Shown piece by piece: positions 42,701-51,533 of a stretch of 64,000 nt of DNA (position 1 is the stretch's first letter; each line of letters opens with the position of its first letter). The notes under the pieces are model-generated. The model worked only from the letters and a program-made list of their open reading frames with translations. It was not told the DNA's origin and made no database searches. The stretch is from Halanaerobium salsuginis (GTDB lineage: Bacteria > Bacillota > Halanaerobiia > Halanaerobiales > Halanaerobiaceae): positions 1-64,000 of the forward strand of contig NZ_FOTI01000003.1 in the NCBI RefSeq assembly GCF_900114545.1, read 5' to 3'. The translations under genes and the position numbers were made by a program.

Positions 42701-44305
42701 AATCTAGTTAGTGATCGAACTGGATTTAAACTTGATCTCCAGTCCAGGCTTGATTTTACTGGTGAATTAACCGGAAGTTTACAGAAACCAGTCTTTAAAC
42801 TTAATAATCAATTAACTGAGCTGACCCTTAATTCATCACAATTAGAATCAATTAAAGGTAATTTGGTGATTAATGATAGTGAACATATTTCAGTTGAGCA
42901 GGAAATAAAATTTAAATCTGCTGGGAGTCTTTTAGTTGCAGGAAGTTATGGAATTCAAAATCAGAGCCTTGATTTTAGTTCTGATTTAAATTCTCTGCCA
43001 ATTTCATTTTTACTTTCATTTTTAGATGATGATTTTAGTTCTGATGGCAATTTAGATGGAAGCTTAACTGTAGCTGGCACTATAGCAAAGCCTGAACTTG
43101 ATGGTAATTTAGATCTGACTGGTAATAATCTAGCTGTTGGTCTTTCTGACCCTATTCGCAACTATCAAGGTCATATTCTATTTTCAGAAGAAAATATTAA
43201 ATTAGAAGCTATAACTGGAGATTTTGTTGATGGTGATTTCAAACTAGATGGTACAATAAATTTGGCTGAGCTTGATCAGGCCTGGCAGCTTAATTTAACA
43301 GGTCATAAGCTTTATTTCTCACATGGATCACTGGAAGGTCTTTTTGATACTGAACTTGAATTTAAAGGTCCGCTTTTGCGTCCGGTGTTGAGAGGTCAGC
43401 TTGACTTATATGATTTTGTAGTTGGCATTCCTTTTAAATGGTCAGATAACAGCGATCAGCAGTCAGCTGATCAGCAGAACTCTGCTGATCAGGTGGAGGT
43501 TAATCAAGTTGAAACAACTCAGGAGACAGAGCAGTCTTTTCAACCAGCTCTTGATTTACAACTTAACCCTACTGATAATGTAAGAGTTAAAAGTGATAAT
43601 ATTGATGTTTTAGTACAAGATGGTAGTGTTAGACTTAGCTATTATGCTACTCGAGAAAAGCCATTTGCTATGGAAGGTCGGCTCAGCAGTGATCGAGGGG
43701 TTTTTAATTATTACAGTTCTCGCTTTGAATTGATTAATGGAGAAGCAATTTTTACTCCCCTTGATGAAAACTCAATTCCAACTTTACGAGTTAATGCCGA
43801 AACATATGCTGGTGGAAGAGAAATAAATATAAACTTAAATGGTCCTGCTAATAATATGCGGATGACATTTAGTTCAACACCAGAGATGACCCAGGAAGAA
43901 ATTCTAAACCTTTTATCCAGTCAGGGTGCATTAGGTTCAGCTGTAATTGGCGGCGAAGATATTGGAATCCAGACAATTATTTTTCAAGAGCTAATTAGAT
44001 TGGTTAATTCTTCACTCCAGAAAGATGTAATCAGTGACTTAGAAACTAATTTCCGTTCAGCTTTATCGCTGGATAGGATTGAAATAGATACCTATAATTA
44101 TGGGGTTGATCGTGAGTTTGCTATTTATCTTGGTAAAAATTTATCAGATAAGTTTTATTTAGAATATGCAAGCTATTTTAATGAGGATGGTAGAGAAGGA
44201 GAAATATCGTTTGAGTATAAATTGAATCAAATTTCAGTTTTAAAAGGAAGTTATTTAGGCGATAATGACTACCAGATCAGCATTGAATCAGAAATAGAAT
44301 TTTAA
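39758..44305 (+). CDS. tamB: TamB-like (DUF490, AsmA-related) translocation and assembly protein
   Basis: This is a very large protein of 1515 residues. It has an N-terminal membrane anchor (about 5-28), then more than 1000 residues of repeating beta-strand segments, as in AsmA/TamB bridges that span the periplasm. The C-terminal DUF490 domain contains PTLRVNAETYAGGREI and STPEMTQEEILNLLSSQ, which is diagnostic. TamB-like proteins are linked to outer-membrane protein assembly and to phospholipid transport. It is 28 nt upstream of bamA. A glutamine/aspartate-rich insert lies near residues 1230-1265. Confidence 0.9.
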   Translation: MDKQIKYLVGILVLFIIAMYFLNLFAGLPQFFKDDIIAFLEEKSQADIAFESVSLWPLNRLRLTGFRYQDQSGNSFKADELSLNYSLSFFTDKLLTINFMELKKADLNLINVSPFLQNNNLNKESSSSNLRENPEEIADNFALPNFLTGLRLNIVDSNFEINLPDYKLQLERLNMGLNISSPTDFTADLTTALKIDQLKLLDQIEQPKELKNISLDKLDLSFTKQDQQSKLYFATADFKLQDMVAHLEHKIYNYQNLSTNLEELTGNAALQGEIKFDGLRLINYNSELDLTNLAATAAYNYQTGTEAEQSVSQAELQPVNQSVFNLEIPQLKLFISGPKLAVAFKKTNFILANNPLEIAFKLKADSEFEFTASASSFSADYPFPEKYFKQLNFDFRLAGKGKKNELTQATAEVKVNQLTNELFDLEEGIFKLRFVQNKLYLDQGHLLMSNQGEIDLKGSYNLQQENYLLQLKTTQFVISNKLKTEILNFKPETEKYLNQLERIKDNKLNFSAKLAGLYGKNNALSAAGNLDFNFALADSSELINLNSSFWYAQQNLIFNQLQFKSNSGYLDLMGEINFAANSLNLRYAGQNIEADLVKDFYPASSQYLADFKPNIAYLQGSISQQISDPLIKLSFKTPYWEYQGYQLRNIVLKSSYQADQVKIRQLTADLNQAVINVSGQINNLSAGQEAELALQLESEDLYFEDIAKFIQQPLPLSGEISLKAKLNSKLSQPNIQLEVKADNSSLIIAENEFDFSNLKLNLTGDGSSFRVDKFSVQQKNVNLTAAGEFSLNNGFELDFNLEPFILNDYSSYLGKNFNNIKGQLNITGRVKGPLLQPEFDFNIDSQNLEVFGFKANLQNTALNFRPNSRQLQLEEFDFELAGGDYSLQGDLVLADQLQTNLNLQLKRVPIQQLAEQYLNTYPLAEPVFLQGETDIKGTGLSVTANLNLTGQFPADSKSSFSVEGQLGQGMSVKLAAKDLPLNLVSDRTGFKLDLQSRLDFTGELTGSLQKPVFKLNNQLTELTLNSSQLESIKGNLVINDSEHISVEQEIKFKSAGSLLVAGSYGIQNQSLDFSSDLNSLPISFLLSFLDDDFSSDGNLDGSLTVAGTIAKPELDGNLDLTGNNLAVGLSDPIRNYQGHILFSEENIKLEAITGDFVDGDFKLDGTINLAELDQAWQLNLTGHKLYFSHGSLEGLFDTELEFKGPLLRPVLRGQLDLYDFVVGIPFKWSDNSDQQSADQQNSADQVEVNQVETTQETEQSFQPALDLQLNPTDNVRVKSDNIDVLVQDGSVRLSYYATREKPFAMEGRLSSDRGVFNYYSSRFELINGEAIFTPLDENSIPTLRVNAETYAGGREININLNGPANNMRMTFSSTPEMTQEEILNLLSSQGALGSAVIGGEDIGIQTIIFQELIRLVNSSLQKDVISDLETNFRSALSLDRIEIDTYNYGVDREFAIYLGKNLSDKFYLEYASYFNEDGREGEISFEYKLNQISVLKGSYLGDNDYQISIESEIEF
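43467..43492 (+). repeat. Perfect 12-bp inverted repeat inside tamB
   Basis: CTGATCAGCAGA (43467-43478) and TCTGCTGATCAG (43481-43492) are separated by two bases. It encodes part of the Q/D-rich low-complexity insert, so it may simply reflect repetitive codons. Confidence 0.6.
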
Positions 44306-44332
44306 ATTTACAAAGGACTAAGGAGGCAAAAA

Positions 44333-46021
44333 ATGAAGCGTAGTTTTGGGTCAGGCCTATTAATTTGGGCACTTTTAATTTGTGTTTTTTCCCTGCCAGT
44401 GACAGCTCAACAAATTCCTATTGATGAGGTAACTAAAATTACTGTAGAGGGTAATAATTATGTTAGTGATTTCGAAATATTAAATTCAGTTCAAACCACA
44501 GTTGGTGATCAAACTAATCAGGATGCTTTACGGGCTGATATGCAGTCTGTTTATGATATGGGTTATTTTTCTGATGTTAATATTGTATTTGAAAATTATC
44601 AGGGTGGTTTAAATGTTATTTTTGAGGTAGTGGAAAACCCTGTTTTAAAAGAGATTAAAATTTCCGGAAATGAAGGGTTATACAGTCGGACTGAGATTCT
44701 TAATGTCCTTGATTTAGACTTAGATACAGTTTTAAATGTAAAGAAAATGAATCAAAACTTAAAAAAGCTGCAGTCTAAAATGCAGGATGACGGTTATATT
44801 CTTGCCCGCTATCATGATGTTAACATTTCCGAAGCAGGAGTACTAGATATTCAGATCACTCCAGGGAGACTTGACTCAATTGAGGTAAGTGGCAACACGA
44901 AAACAGAAGATAAGGTTGTTTTAAGAGAAATGCCAATTGAACCAGGAGACATAATTAATATTAAAAAAATCCAGAAGGGATATCAGAGGCTTTTACGACT
45001 TCAGTATTTTGAAAATATCAATCCTGAGTTAGAAAGAGTTGATTCTGAGCAAAATTTGGCTCGTCTAGTTATTAATTTAACTGAAGGAAAAACTGGTAAA
45101 TTAAACTTTGGTGGGGGTTATAGCTCTACTGATGGATGGATAGGATTTATTGATGTAAGCGAAAAAAATCTTTTTGGGAAAGGTCAGCGAGTTGGAGTAA
45201 GATGGCAGTTTGGTGACTCAACGACTTATTCACTGAATTTTTACGAGCCCTATCTCTGGGATACAGATTTTTCCTTTGGAATTAGTGTCTATGATAAAGA
45301 AAGCGAAAGAACTACCTCTGATGATCAAGACTATACTAAGAAGAGTAGAGGTGGTAGCATTAGCATCGGTCATCCGCTGCCTAAAGACTGGCGAACTTCC
45401 TTGCGCTATAAAGCTGAGCATGTTGAAGAGTATTGGGATGATACAGAAGAAACAATTTCTGATGATAATTTGCGTTCATTAACTTTAAGTTTTAGTCGAG
45501 ATACCAGTGACAACCCTTTTAATCCCAGACATGGCACAATTAATAACCTCAGTGTAGAGTATGCTGGTGGTTTTCTGGGGGGCGGTATGGAGTTTACTAA
45601 GTTTAACCTAGATAGCCGGAGGTATTTCCCTGGTTTCAAAAATCATGCTCTGGCTGTGCGAATGAAATTAGGCTTAAGTGATCCCCGTGAACCTTTAGCA
45701 GGAGAAGAATATGATTTAGGTGGTTCTGATAGCTTGCGCGGTTATCAGCAGAGTGATTTTGATGATGAAATTCCTAATAATGACTTACTTCTATTTAACA
45801 TAGAATATAGAATTCCCTTTAATGATAGCTTTACCGGGGTAATTTTTACAGATGCTGGTAATGTCTGGGATGATAGCGATAAAATTTCTTTAAGCGATCT
45901 TTATGTTGGCTATGGTCTTGGAGTAAGGATGAATACTCCTGTTGGACAGCTGCGACTTGATTATGGTTGGGATGAAGATAACGAAGGACGTCTGCATTTT
46001 AGTATTGGTAATACTTTTTAA
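44333..46021 (+). CDS. bamA: Outer-membrane assembly factor BamA (Omp85 family)
   Basis: BamA inserts beta-barrel proteins into the outer membrane. A signal peptide (1-26) is followed by three POTRA-like repeats (about 33-105, 107-181 and 182-257), for example ITVEGNNYVSDFEIL, EIKISGNEGLYSRTEIL and SIEVSGNTKTEDKVV. A 16-strand-type barrel follows, with the conserved LRGY loop motif (GGSDSLRGYQQSDF). It ends in phenylalanine. At 562 residues with three POTRAs it is shorter than the 5-POTRA proteobacterial form. Alternative: a TamA-like protein paired with the upstream TamB. Confidence 0.88.
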   Translation: MKRSFGSGLLIWALLICVFSLPVTAQQIPIDEVTKITVEGNNYVSDFEILNSVQTTVGDQTNQDALRADMQSVYDMGYFSDVNIVFENYQGGLNVIFEVVENPVLKEIKISGNEGLYSRTEILNVLDLDLDTVLNVKKMNQNLKKLQSKMQDDGYILARYHDVNISEAGVLDIQITPGRLDSIEVSGNTKTEDKVVLREMPIEPGDIINIKKIQKGYQRLLRLQYFENINPELERVDSEQNLARLVINLTEGKTGKLNFGGGYSSTDGWIGFIDVSEKNLFGKGQRVGVRWQFGDSTTYSLNFYEPYLWDTDFSFGISVYDKESERTTSDDQDYTKKSRGGSISIGHPLPKDWRTSLRYKAEHVEEYWDDTEETISDDNLRSLTLSFSRDTSDNPFNPRHGTINNLSVEYAGGFLGGGMEFTKFNLDSRRYFPGFKNHALAVRMKLGLSDPREPLAGEEYDLGGSDSLRGYQQSDFDDEIPNNDLLLFNIEYRIPFNDSFTGVIFTDAGNVWDDSDKISLSDLYVGYGLGVRMNTPVGQLRLDYGWDEDNEGRLHFSIGNTF

Positions 46022-46026
46022 TCATG

Positions 46027-46050
46027 ACAGCCGGTTAATTAACCGGCTGT
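46027..46050 (+). terminator. 24-bp perfect palindrome after bamA
   Basis: A self-complementary sequence centred on TTAATTAA with ACAGCCGG arms follows bamA by a few bases. Only a weak T-stretch follows, so it may be a partial terminator or a stability hairpin inside the envelope operon. Confidence 0.55.
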
Positions 46051-46080
46051 AGTTTTAAATATTTTGCTGGAGGAATATAA

Positions 46081-46632
46081 ATGAACTGGATTAATAAAAA
46101 TTTTAAATTATTAAGCCTACTTCTACTACTGGCAATTTTAGTAGTAGCAGTTATTATATTAACAATGAGTGCTGATTCAAAAAGAAATAGTGTAGCTTAT
46201 GTAAATTTGGAAAAAGTATTTGCTGAACATCCTGCTCGAATAGCAGCTCAAAGCAAATTGGATAAGCAGGCAGCTGCTTATCAAACAGAACTTGAAGAGC
46301 AGGCTGTTGATTTATCAGGTGTTGAGCAAAAAGAGATGCTGCAAAAATACCAAAAACAGCTCAATGGTCTAGAGGGTGATTTGCTAGATTCAGTTACCAA
46401 AGAAGTTGAAGCGGCAATAGCTAAAACAGCTCTGGAAGAGAAAGTAAAATTTGTAGTTAACGAAAAAGATATGCTTTATGGTGGTTATGATATGACCGCT
46501 GATGTAATAGCCAGGATTAAGCAGGATTGGCAAAGCAGTTCTACTTCTGTGACTGACCAATCAGTTCAATCTGGAGATGTTAAAAATAAGTCAGGCGATA
46601 AAAAATCTGAGTCTGCTAGCAACAACAAATAA
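46081..46632 (+). CDS. OmpH/Skp-like periplasmic chaperone
   Basis: The product is 183 residues. An N-terminal membrane anchor or signal (about 9-29) precedes VAYVNLEKVFAEHPARIAAQ, the OmpH signature. A charged helical hairpin follows, and VKFVVNEKDMLYGGYDMTADVI is the typical end of the core. The C-terminal 25 residues are Ser/Lys/Asp rich. It should hold unfolded outer-membrane proteins for BamA, the gene just upstream. Confidence 0.85.
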   Translation: MNWINKNFKLLSLLLLLAILVVAVIILTMSADSKRNSVAYVNLEKVFAEHPARIAAQSKLDKQAAAYQTELEEQAVDLSGVEQKEMLQKYQKQLNGLEGDLLDSVTKEVEAAIAKTALEEKVKFVVNEKDMLYGGYDMTADVIARIKQDWQSSSTSVTDQSVQSGDVKNKSGDKKSESASNNK

Positions 46633-46701
46633 AATAGCAGTAAATTTTAATTATTGAACTTCAATTTTATTTAATTGACTAAATCGAGTAAGGAGGGCAA
46701 A

Positions 46702-47595
46702 ATGTCAGAATCTAATCATCATTTAGTAACTTTAAAGTTTATTACAGCGATTGTGTTAGGCCTGGTTTTTGCTTTTTTACTTATTTATGTTTTTGTGCCT
46801 GAACAAGAATATCAGCATCATATTTTTAATTTGCAGCAGCATAATTTTACTAAGCCAGCAGCAGTAGAAGTTTTGACAGAAGCTGATTCTGAATTTTTAG
46901 TTCAGACTGCTTCTGCAGCAGAATATAAAAACTTTAGAGATGATTTTAAAGCAAGCAGTTTTAAACTAATGGATATTAGCAAAGAAACCGTTTTAAATGT
47001 TTTAACAGCTAATCAAATCTCAGCTGCTGATGGTATTAGAGAAGAAAAAATGCAGTTTCTGGCTAAAAGAAGTAGAAAACTTGCAGAAAGAAAAGATGCT
47101 TTGCTGCAGGAAAAAAGAGAAGAATTGGAGACACGATTAAATAATGAACTTCAGCAGTTAAGGTCTGAAGTAAAAAATAATTATGCTGATTATAGTCAGC
47201 ATGAAATTAGAGATAATTATCTGGAGATAATTAATTTGAAAATTGCAATTGCAGTTATTGCTGAAACTGAAGCAGAAAAAAATGATTTGAATCAGCAGCT
47301 AGAACAAGTTGAAGCTGAACAGCAAAAGATTTTACAGGATAAGCAGGGATTAATTGATAACCAAATTTCAGCTAAAACTAGAAAATTGATTATCGAATTT
47401 AATCATGATTTTTCAGCTTATCGGCAAAAACTAACTGAGCATAATAACAATTTATTAAAAAATTATCAGCAGGAAATTGAAGTTGAACTGGCTAACTATA
47501 GAGATGAACTTAAACGTAGATTAGCATCATCTAAAAAAGAAAAATCTGCTAGACTTGAACAATTAATTGAGAAGAGTCAGAAAAGATATTATTAA
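46702..47595 (+). CDS. Unrecognised membrane-anchored coiled-coil protein
   Basis: I do not recognise this protein. With the ATG at 46702 (after AAGGAGGG; an upstream TTG at 46675 precedes the ribosome site) it has 297 residues. One membrane helix (about 12-34, ITAIVLGLVFAFLLIYVFV) is followed by about 260 residues facing the periplasm. From residue 105 to the end it is highly charged and helical, built like an OmpH/Skp helical hairpin but longer. Its place between ompH and lpxD suggests a periplasmic chaperone or envelope spacer. Confidence 0.75.
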   Translation: MSESNHHLVTLKFITAIVLGLVFAFLLIYVFVPEQEYQHHIFNLQQHNFTKPAAVEVLTEADSEFLVQTASAAEYKNFRDDFKASSFKLMDISKETVLNVLTANQISAADGIREEKMQFLAKRSRKLAERKDALLQEKREELETRLNNELQQLRSEVKNNYADYSQHEIRDNYLEIINLKIAIAVIAETEAEKNDLNQQLEQVEAEQQKILQDKQGLIDNQISAKTRKLIIEFNHDFSAYRQKLTEHNNNLLKNYQQEIEVELANYRDELKRRLASSKKEKSARLEQLIEKSQKRYY

Positions 47596-47646
47596 ACTAT
47601 ATTAATTAAATTTATTGAGGAAAGATCAAATAGGAGGAAAGGGAAA

Positions 47647-48723
47647 TTGACAGTACAGTCATCTAAAAATTATAAACTAAGTTACTTAGCTGAATTTACT
47701 GAAGCAGATCTAAAAGGTAATGCTGAACTCATTATTGAATCAGCTTCTGGTATTGCTGAAAGTGATAGTTCTACCATAACCTTTGCTGATCAGTTTGACT
47801 ATTTAAAGGCAGCACTTGATTCAAAGGCAGCAGCTGTTGTTACTAAAGCTGAATTTTTAACAAGATTAGCTTCTAGCACAAAAAATAAATCTTTCTTATT
47901 GACTACAAACCCCAGAACAGTTTATGCAAGGATAGCTAATTTATTATCTGCCACACCATATTATACAGGAGAAATATCTGCTGATGCTGTAATTGCAGAT
48001 TCAGTTAAGTTGGGAAAAAATATTTCTATTCATGCCGGAGTAGTAATTTCTGAACGGGTAGAAGTTGCTGATAACACAATCATAGCTCCAGGAGTAATTA
48101 TAGGACCTGATGTTAAGCTTGGTAAAGCTTGTTTACTTCATCCGGGAGTAATTGTGGAAAGGGATTCCAGGCTTGGTGATAATGTAATCATTCAATCTGG
48201 TTCTGTAATTGGTTCTGATGGGTTTGGATTTGCAACTGATAATACTGGTCATTATAAAATACCCCAGCAGGGAAATGTAATTATTGAGTCTGGAGTTGAA
48301 ATTGGAGCTAATGTTACTATAGATAGAGGAGCTAGTGGACCAACAATAATTCGTCAGGGAAGTAAACTAGATAATTTAATTCAAATTGCTCATAATGTAG
48401 AGGTGGGAGAAGAATCGCTAATTGTTTCTCTGACTGGTATTGCTGGAAGTACAAAACTTGGGCGGAGAGTTACTCTGGGCGGACAGTCCGGAATAGTAGG
48501 CCATATCAAATTAGCTGATTACACAACTGCTGCAGCTAGAGCAATGGTAACTGCAAGTACTAAAAAAGGTGATTTTATTTCAGGAGCTCCTGCTCGAGAA
48601 CACCGCACTGCTCTTAAAGAACAGGCATATTTAAGAAGGTTACCTAAATATATAGAAAAAATTAAACAGCTGGAGAAAAGGATTTTAGAACTCGAAAATA
48701 ATAATTTAGATAAACAAGATTAG
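47647..48723 (+). CDS. lpxD: UDP-3-O-(3-hydroxyacyl)glucosamine N-acyltransferase
   Basis: LpxD adds the second acyl chain in lipid A synthesis. The product is 358 residues. An N-terminal uridine-binding domain (1-105) is followed by a left-handed beta helix of hexapeptide repeats (for example [20 protein letters not shown]). The catalytic histidine is in [15 protein letters not shown]-terminal helix ([19 protein letters not shown]) ends it. The start is TTG after AGGAGGAAAGGG. Confidence 0.94.
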   Translation: MTVQSSKNYKLSYLAEFTEADLKGNAELIIESASGIAESDSSTITFADQFDYLKAALDSKAAAVVTKAEFLTRLASSTKNKSFLLTTNPRTVYARIANLLSATPYYTGEISADAVIADSVKLGKNISIHAGVVISERVEVADNTIIAPGVIIGPDVKLGKACLLHPGVIVERDSRLGDNVIIQSGSVIGSDGFGFATDNTGHYKIPQQGNVIIESGVEIGANVTIDRGASGPTIIRQGSKLDNLIQIAHNVEVGEESLIVSLTGIAGSTKLGRRVTLGGQSGIVGHIKLADYTTAAARAMVTASTKKGDFISGAPAREHRTALKEQAYLRRLPKYIEKIKQLEKRILELENNNLDKQD

Positions 48724-48761
48724 TTAATCTAAAAATAAAACTTAGTTATGAAGGAGATATT

Positions 48762-49232
48762 ATGCGAAAAAAGAAATCAGCAGCAACAGCCAGAGGGGAA
48801 TTTGAATTTGTTGTTGAACCTGCTATGCTTAATCATTTAGGTATTTTACATGGTGGTTCATTAGTGAAAAAATTTGACAGTTCAGCCGGTTATATAGCGG
48901 CAAAATTTTCAGAGGGGAAAGTTGTTACAGCCGCTATGTTAGCAGTTAATTTTGATCAGAGAATTCCCTGCGGCCAGATGGTCAAAATAAAATCAGAAAT
49001 TTTTGCGGTAGGAAAAAGTTCTATGAAAGTAAAAGTAGAGGTTTTATCAGCTGCTATGAATGGATCAGCTTATCAAAAAGCTGGGTCAGCTTTTTTAGTC
49101 TTTATTGGAGTTGACGATGATTTTAAATCACGCCAGGTGCCAGAGCTTTATTTTGACAATGAAGCAGCTTGTAAGCGGGCTGAGGAATTAAGCCAGCAAT
49201 TTGATCAGCTTAAAGAGGCTGCTCAAGGATAG
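48762..49232 (+). CDS. Hotdog-fold acyl-CoA thioesterase-like protein
   Basis: The product is 156 residues of the acyl-CoA hydrolase (YkhA/YciA-like) group. NHLGILHGGSLVKKFDSSAGYIAAKFS is the hotdog helix region, in which an aspartate in 'KKFDSSAG' takes the active-site position, and AMLAVNFDQRIPCGQMVKI follows. Its natural substrate is unclear; editing of acyl-CoA or acyl-ACP near the lipid A genes is plausible. It ends the lpxD side of the cluster; lpxC has its own promoter. Confidence 0.78.
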   Translation: MRKKKSAATARGEFEFVVEPAMLNHLGILHGGSLVKKFDSSAGYIAAKFSEGKVVTAAMLAVNFDQRIPCGQMVKIKSEIFAVGKSSMKVKVEVLSAAMNGSAYQKAGSAFLVFIGVDDDFKSRQVPELYFDNEAACKRAEELSQQFDQLKEAAQG

Positions 49233-49313
49233 GGAATATTTAAAATTAGCAGCTATAAATTTGAGTAAATAAAATTTGCAGTAATCTGAGCTAAAAATTC
49301 GGTTAAGTTTTTC

Positions 49314-49342
49314 TTGAATTCCCTGTTTAATAAATATATAAT
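49314..49342 (+). promoter_or_regulatory. Promoter of the lpxC-lpt operon
   Basis: TTGAAT (49314-49319) and TATAAT (49337-49342) are 17 nt apart, about 35 nt before lpxC. This probably drives lpxC, fabZ, lpxA, lpxI, lpxB and the lpt genes. Confidence 0.72.
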
Positions 49343-49371
49343 AAACTATTGAAAGGCTTTATAGAGAAAGG

Positions 49372-50244
49372 ATGGATCTTTTGTATATAGAAAAGGAAAA
49401 ACAGCAGACACTTGCAGATGAAATTATTGTAAAGGGAGTTTCTCTCCATTCTGGTAAAAAAGCAGAAATTAAAGTTAAACCAGCCCCTATAGATACAGGT
49501 ATTTTATTTACTAGGTCTGATCTTGATACAGCTATAAAAATTAAAGCTGAGCCAGCTTCGGTAGTTAATTTAGTTAGAAATACAACTATTGGCAGTGGTG
49601 AGGATGCAGAGCAGGCTTTCAAAATTAAGACAATTGAGCATTTAATGGCGGCAATCTGGGGAGCTGGAATTGATAACTTATTAGTAGAGGTAGCAGGTCC
49701 AGAAATTCCAGTAACTGATGGCAGTGCTTTTCCCTATTATGAAAAATTTCTGCAGGTCGGGATTAAAAAGCAGTCAAAACCCCGTTCTTATTATAAAATT
49801 ACCGAGGCTATTTTTGCTAGAGATGAAGCTGCTTATATTGTGATTTTACCTTATGATGGTTTTAAAATATCTTATACATTAGATTATCAGCATCCAGTGA
49901 TTGGCAGCAGCTTTTATGAGTATAATCAGCTTAGTGATGATTTTGCTACTGAGATAAGTAAAGCCAGGACATTTGGTTTTGAAAAAGAGGCAGAGAAGAT
50001 GTATGAACAAGGTCTGGCCCTGGGAGCAAGTCTGGAAAATATTGTTTTAATTGGTGAACAGGAAACAGTTAATCCCATGCGCTATAAAAATGAATTTGTT
50101 AGACATAAAATCCTTGATGTTATTGGTGATATGAATTTAAATGGAAGAATAATGGGTCATATAATAGCTGTTAAGTCAGGACACCGTCTGCATGTTGAAT
50201 TGGCCACAAAAATTAGAGAAAAAATGCTTGAGGAGGAAAACTAA
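49372..50244 (+). CDS. lpxC: UDP-3-O-acyl-N-acetylglucosamine deacetylase
   Basis: LpxC performs the committed step of lipid A synthesis, a zinc-dependent deacetylation. The product is 290 residues. The N-terminal motif VKGVSLHSGKKAEI, the first zinc histidine in KTIEHLMAAIWG, and the H-x3-D pair in FVRHKILDVIGDMNLNG are all present, and the C-terminal HRLHVELA is typical. A TTG at 49381 is an equally possible start, given AAAGGATGG upstream. It is not fused to FabZ, unlike in some bacteria. Confidence 0.95.
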   Translation: MDLLYIEKEKQQTLADEIIVKGVSLHSGKKAEIKVKPAPIDTGILFTRSDLDTAIKIKAEPASVVNLVRNTTIGSGEDAEQAFKIKTIEHLMAAIWGAGIDNLLVEVAGPEIPVTDGSAFPYYEKFLQVGIKKQSKPRSYYKITEAIFARDEAAYIVILPYDGFKISYTLDYQHPVIGSSFYEYNQLSDDFATEISKARTFGFEKEAEKMYEQGLALGASLENIVLIGEQETVNPMRYKNEFVRHKILDVIGDMNLNGRIMGHIIAVKSGHRLHVELATKIREKMLEEEN

Positions 50245-50245
50245 T

Positions 50246-50695
50246 TTGAGTGAATTGAATGATATAATTGATATTAGTATAATAAGGTCTATTTTACCCC
50301 ACCGCTATCCTCTACTGTTAGTAGATAGAATTGAAGAAGTAGAAAAAGGAAAATCAATTGTGGGAATTAAAAATGTTACCATCAATGAAGAATTTTTTCT
50401 GGGTCATTATCCAGAAAGACCAATCATGCCAGGTGTTTTAATTGTAGAAGCTATGGCTCAAGTTTCTGGTATTTTAATCTATTATAGTTTTGATGGTATG
50501 GATGATAAATTGCCTATCTTTACCAGTATTGACAAAGCAAAGTTTAGAGCTCCAGTCACACCAGGTGATCAGCTGAGAATTAAAGTAGAGTTAGTCAGGC
50601 TTCGCAAAAAACTTTCTAAAGTAAAAGGAGAAGCCTATGTAGGTGATGATTTGGCAGCAGAAGCAGAGATGATGTTTACTTTTGAAGATAAATAA
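50246..50695 (+). CDS. fabZ: 3-hydroxyacyl-ACP dehydratase FabZ
   Basis: FabZ dehydrates 3-hydroxyacyl-ACP in fatty acid synthesis and competes with LpxA for the same substrate. The product is 149 residues, with ILPHRYPLLLVDRI (active-site His) and GHYPERPIMPGVLIVEAMAQ (active-site Glu). The frame is open from 50192 within lpxC, but the TTG at 50246 directly follows GAGGAGG at a proper distance and the lpxC stop. Confidence 0.95.
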   Translation: MSELNDIIDISIIRSILPHRYPLLLVDRIEEVEKGKSIVGIKNVTINEEFFLGHYPERPIMPGVLIVEAMAQVSGILIYYSFDGMDDKLPIFTSIDKAKFRAPVTPGDQLRIKVELVRLRKKLSKVKGEAYVGDDLAAEAEMMFTFEDK

Positions 50696-50704
50696 GGAAG
50701 GGGA

Positions 50705-51523
50705 ATGATAGTCTTGGCAGCCGAGAAAAAGGGAAAAGTGCTCCATATGGGCAAAATCCATGAAACAGCGATTATTGCCCCGGGAGCCAAACTAGCTAAA
50801 AATGTTGAAGTTGGGCCATATGCAATAATAGGTGAAAATGTAGAGATAGGTGAAGGTACAGTTATTGGCCCAAATGTTGTAATTAAAGGTTGGACTACTA
50901 TTGGAAAAAATAATCAAATTTTTCATGGAGCTTCGATTGGTTTTGAGCCCCAGGATTTGAAATTTGAGGGTGAAAAAAGTTATTTATTTATAGGTGATAA
51001 TAATACAATTAGAGAAAATGTAACTATCCACCGGGGGACCGCTGAAGGCGGCGGGGAGACAAGAGTTGGTAATGATAATTTAATTATGGCCTACTGTCAT
51101 GTAGCACATGACTGTCAGCTTGGTAATCATATTGTGATGTCAAATGCATCTAATCTGGCTGGCCATGTAATTATAGAAGATAGTGCAGTTATTTCAGGTA
51201 TGGTTGGAGTACATCAATTTGTCAGGATAGGTAAAATGACAATGGTCGGGGGACATTCTAAAGTTGTTAAAGATGTACCACCGTATATTTTAGTTGATGG
51301 CCATCCCGCTAGTGTAAATGGAATTAATGTAGTTGGTCTGAGAAGGAATGGACTTGCTCCAGAGCTGAGAAGAGAAATTAAAAAAGCATATAAAATTCTT
51401 TATCGATCTAAATTAAGTATTGAAGAAGCGATAGAAAAAATGGACCAGGAGCTGGATACAAGTGAGGAAATTGAACATTTCCTACGCTTTTTAAGAAATG
51501 CTAGCCGCGGAATTTGCCGGTAG
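50705..51523 (+). CDS. lpxA: UDP-N-acetylglucosamine acyltransferase
   Basis: LpxA transfers a 3-hydroxyacyl chain to UDP-GlcNAc, the first step of lipid A synthesis. The product is 272 residues. The hexapeptide beta helix covers about 17-190, and the catalytic histidine is in IMAYCHVAHDCQLGNH. The C-terminal helical domain follows. About 14 residues precede the usual start (MGKIHETAII at 50747), which is an alternative start, although GGAAGGGG favours 50705. Confidence 0.93.
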   Translation: MIVLAAEKKGKVLHMGKIHETAIIAPGAKLAKNVEVGPYAIIGENVEIGEGTVIGPNVVIKGWTTIGKNNQIFHGASIGFEPQDLKFEGEKSYLFIGDNNTIRENVTIHRGTAEGGGETRVGNDNLIMAYCHVAHDCQLGNHIVMSNASNLAGHVIIEDSAVISGMVGVHQFVRIGKMTMVGGHSKVVKDVPPYILVDGHPASVNGINVVGLRRNGLAPELRREIKKAYKILYRSKLSIEEAIEKMDQELDTSEEIEHFLRFLRNASRGICR

Positions 51524-51533
51524 GTGTTTTGCT

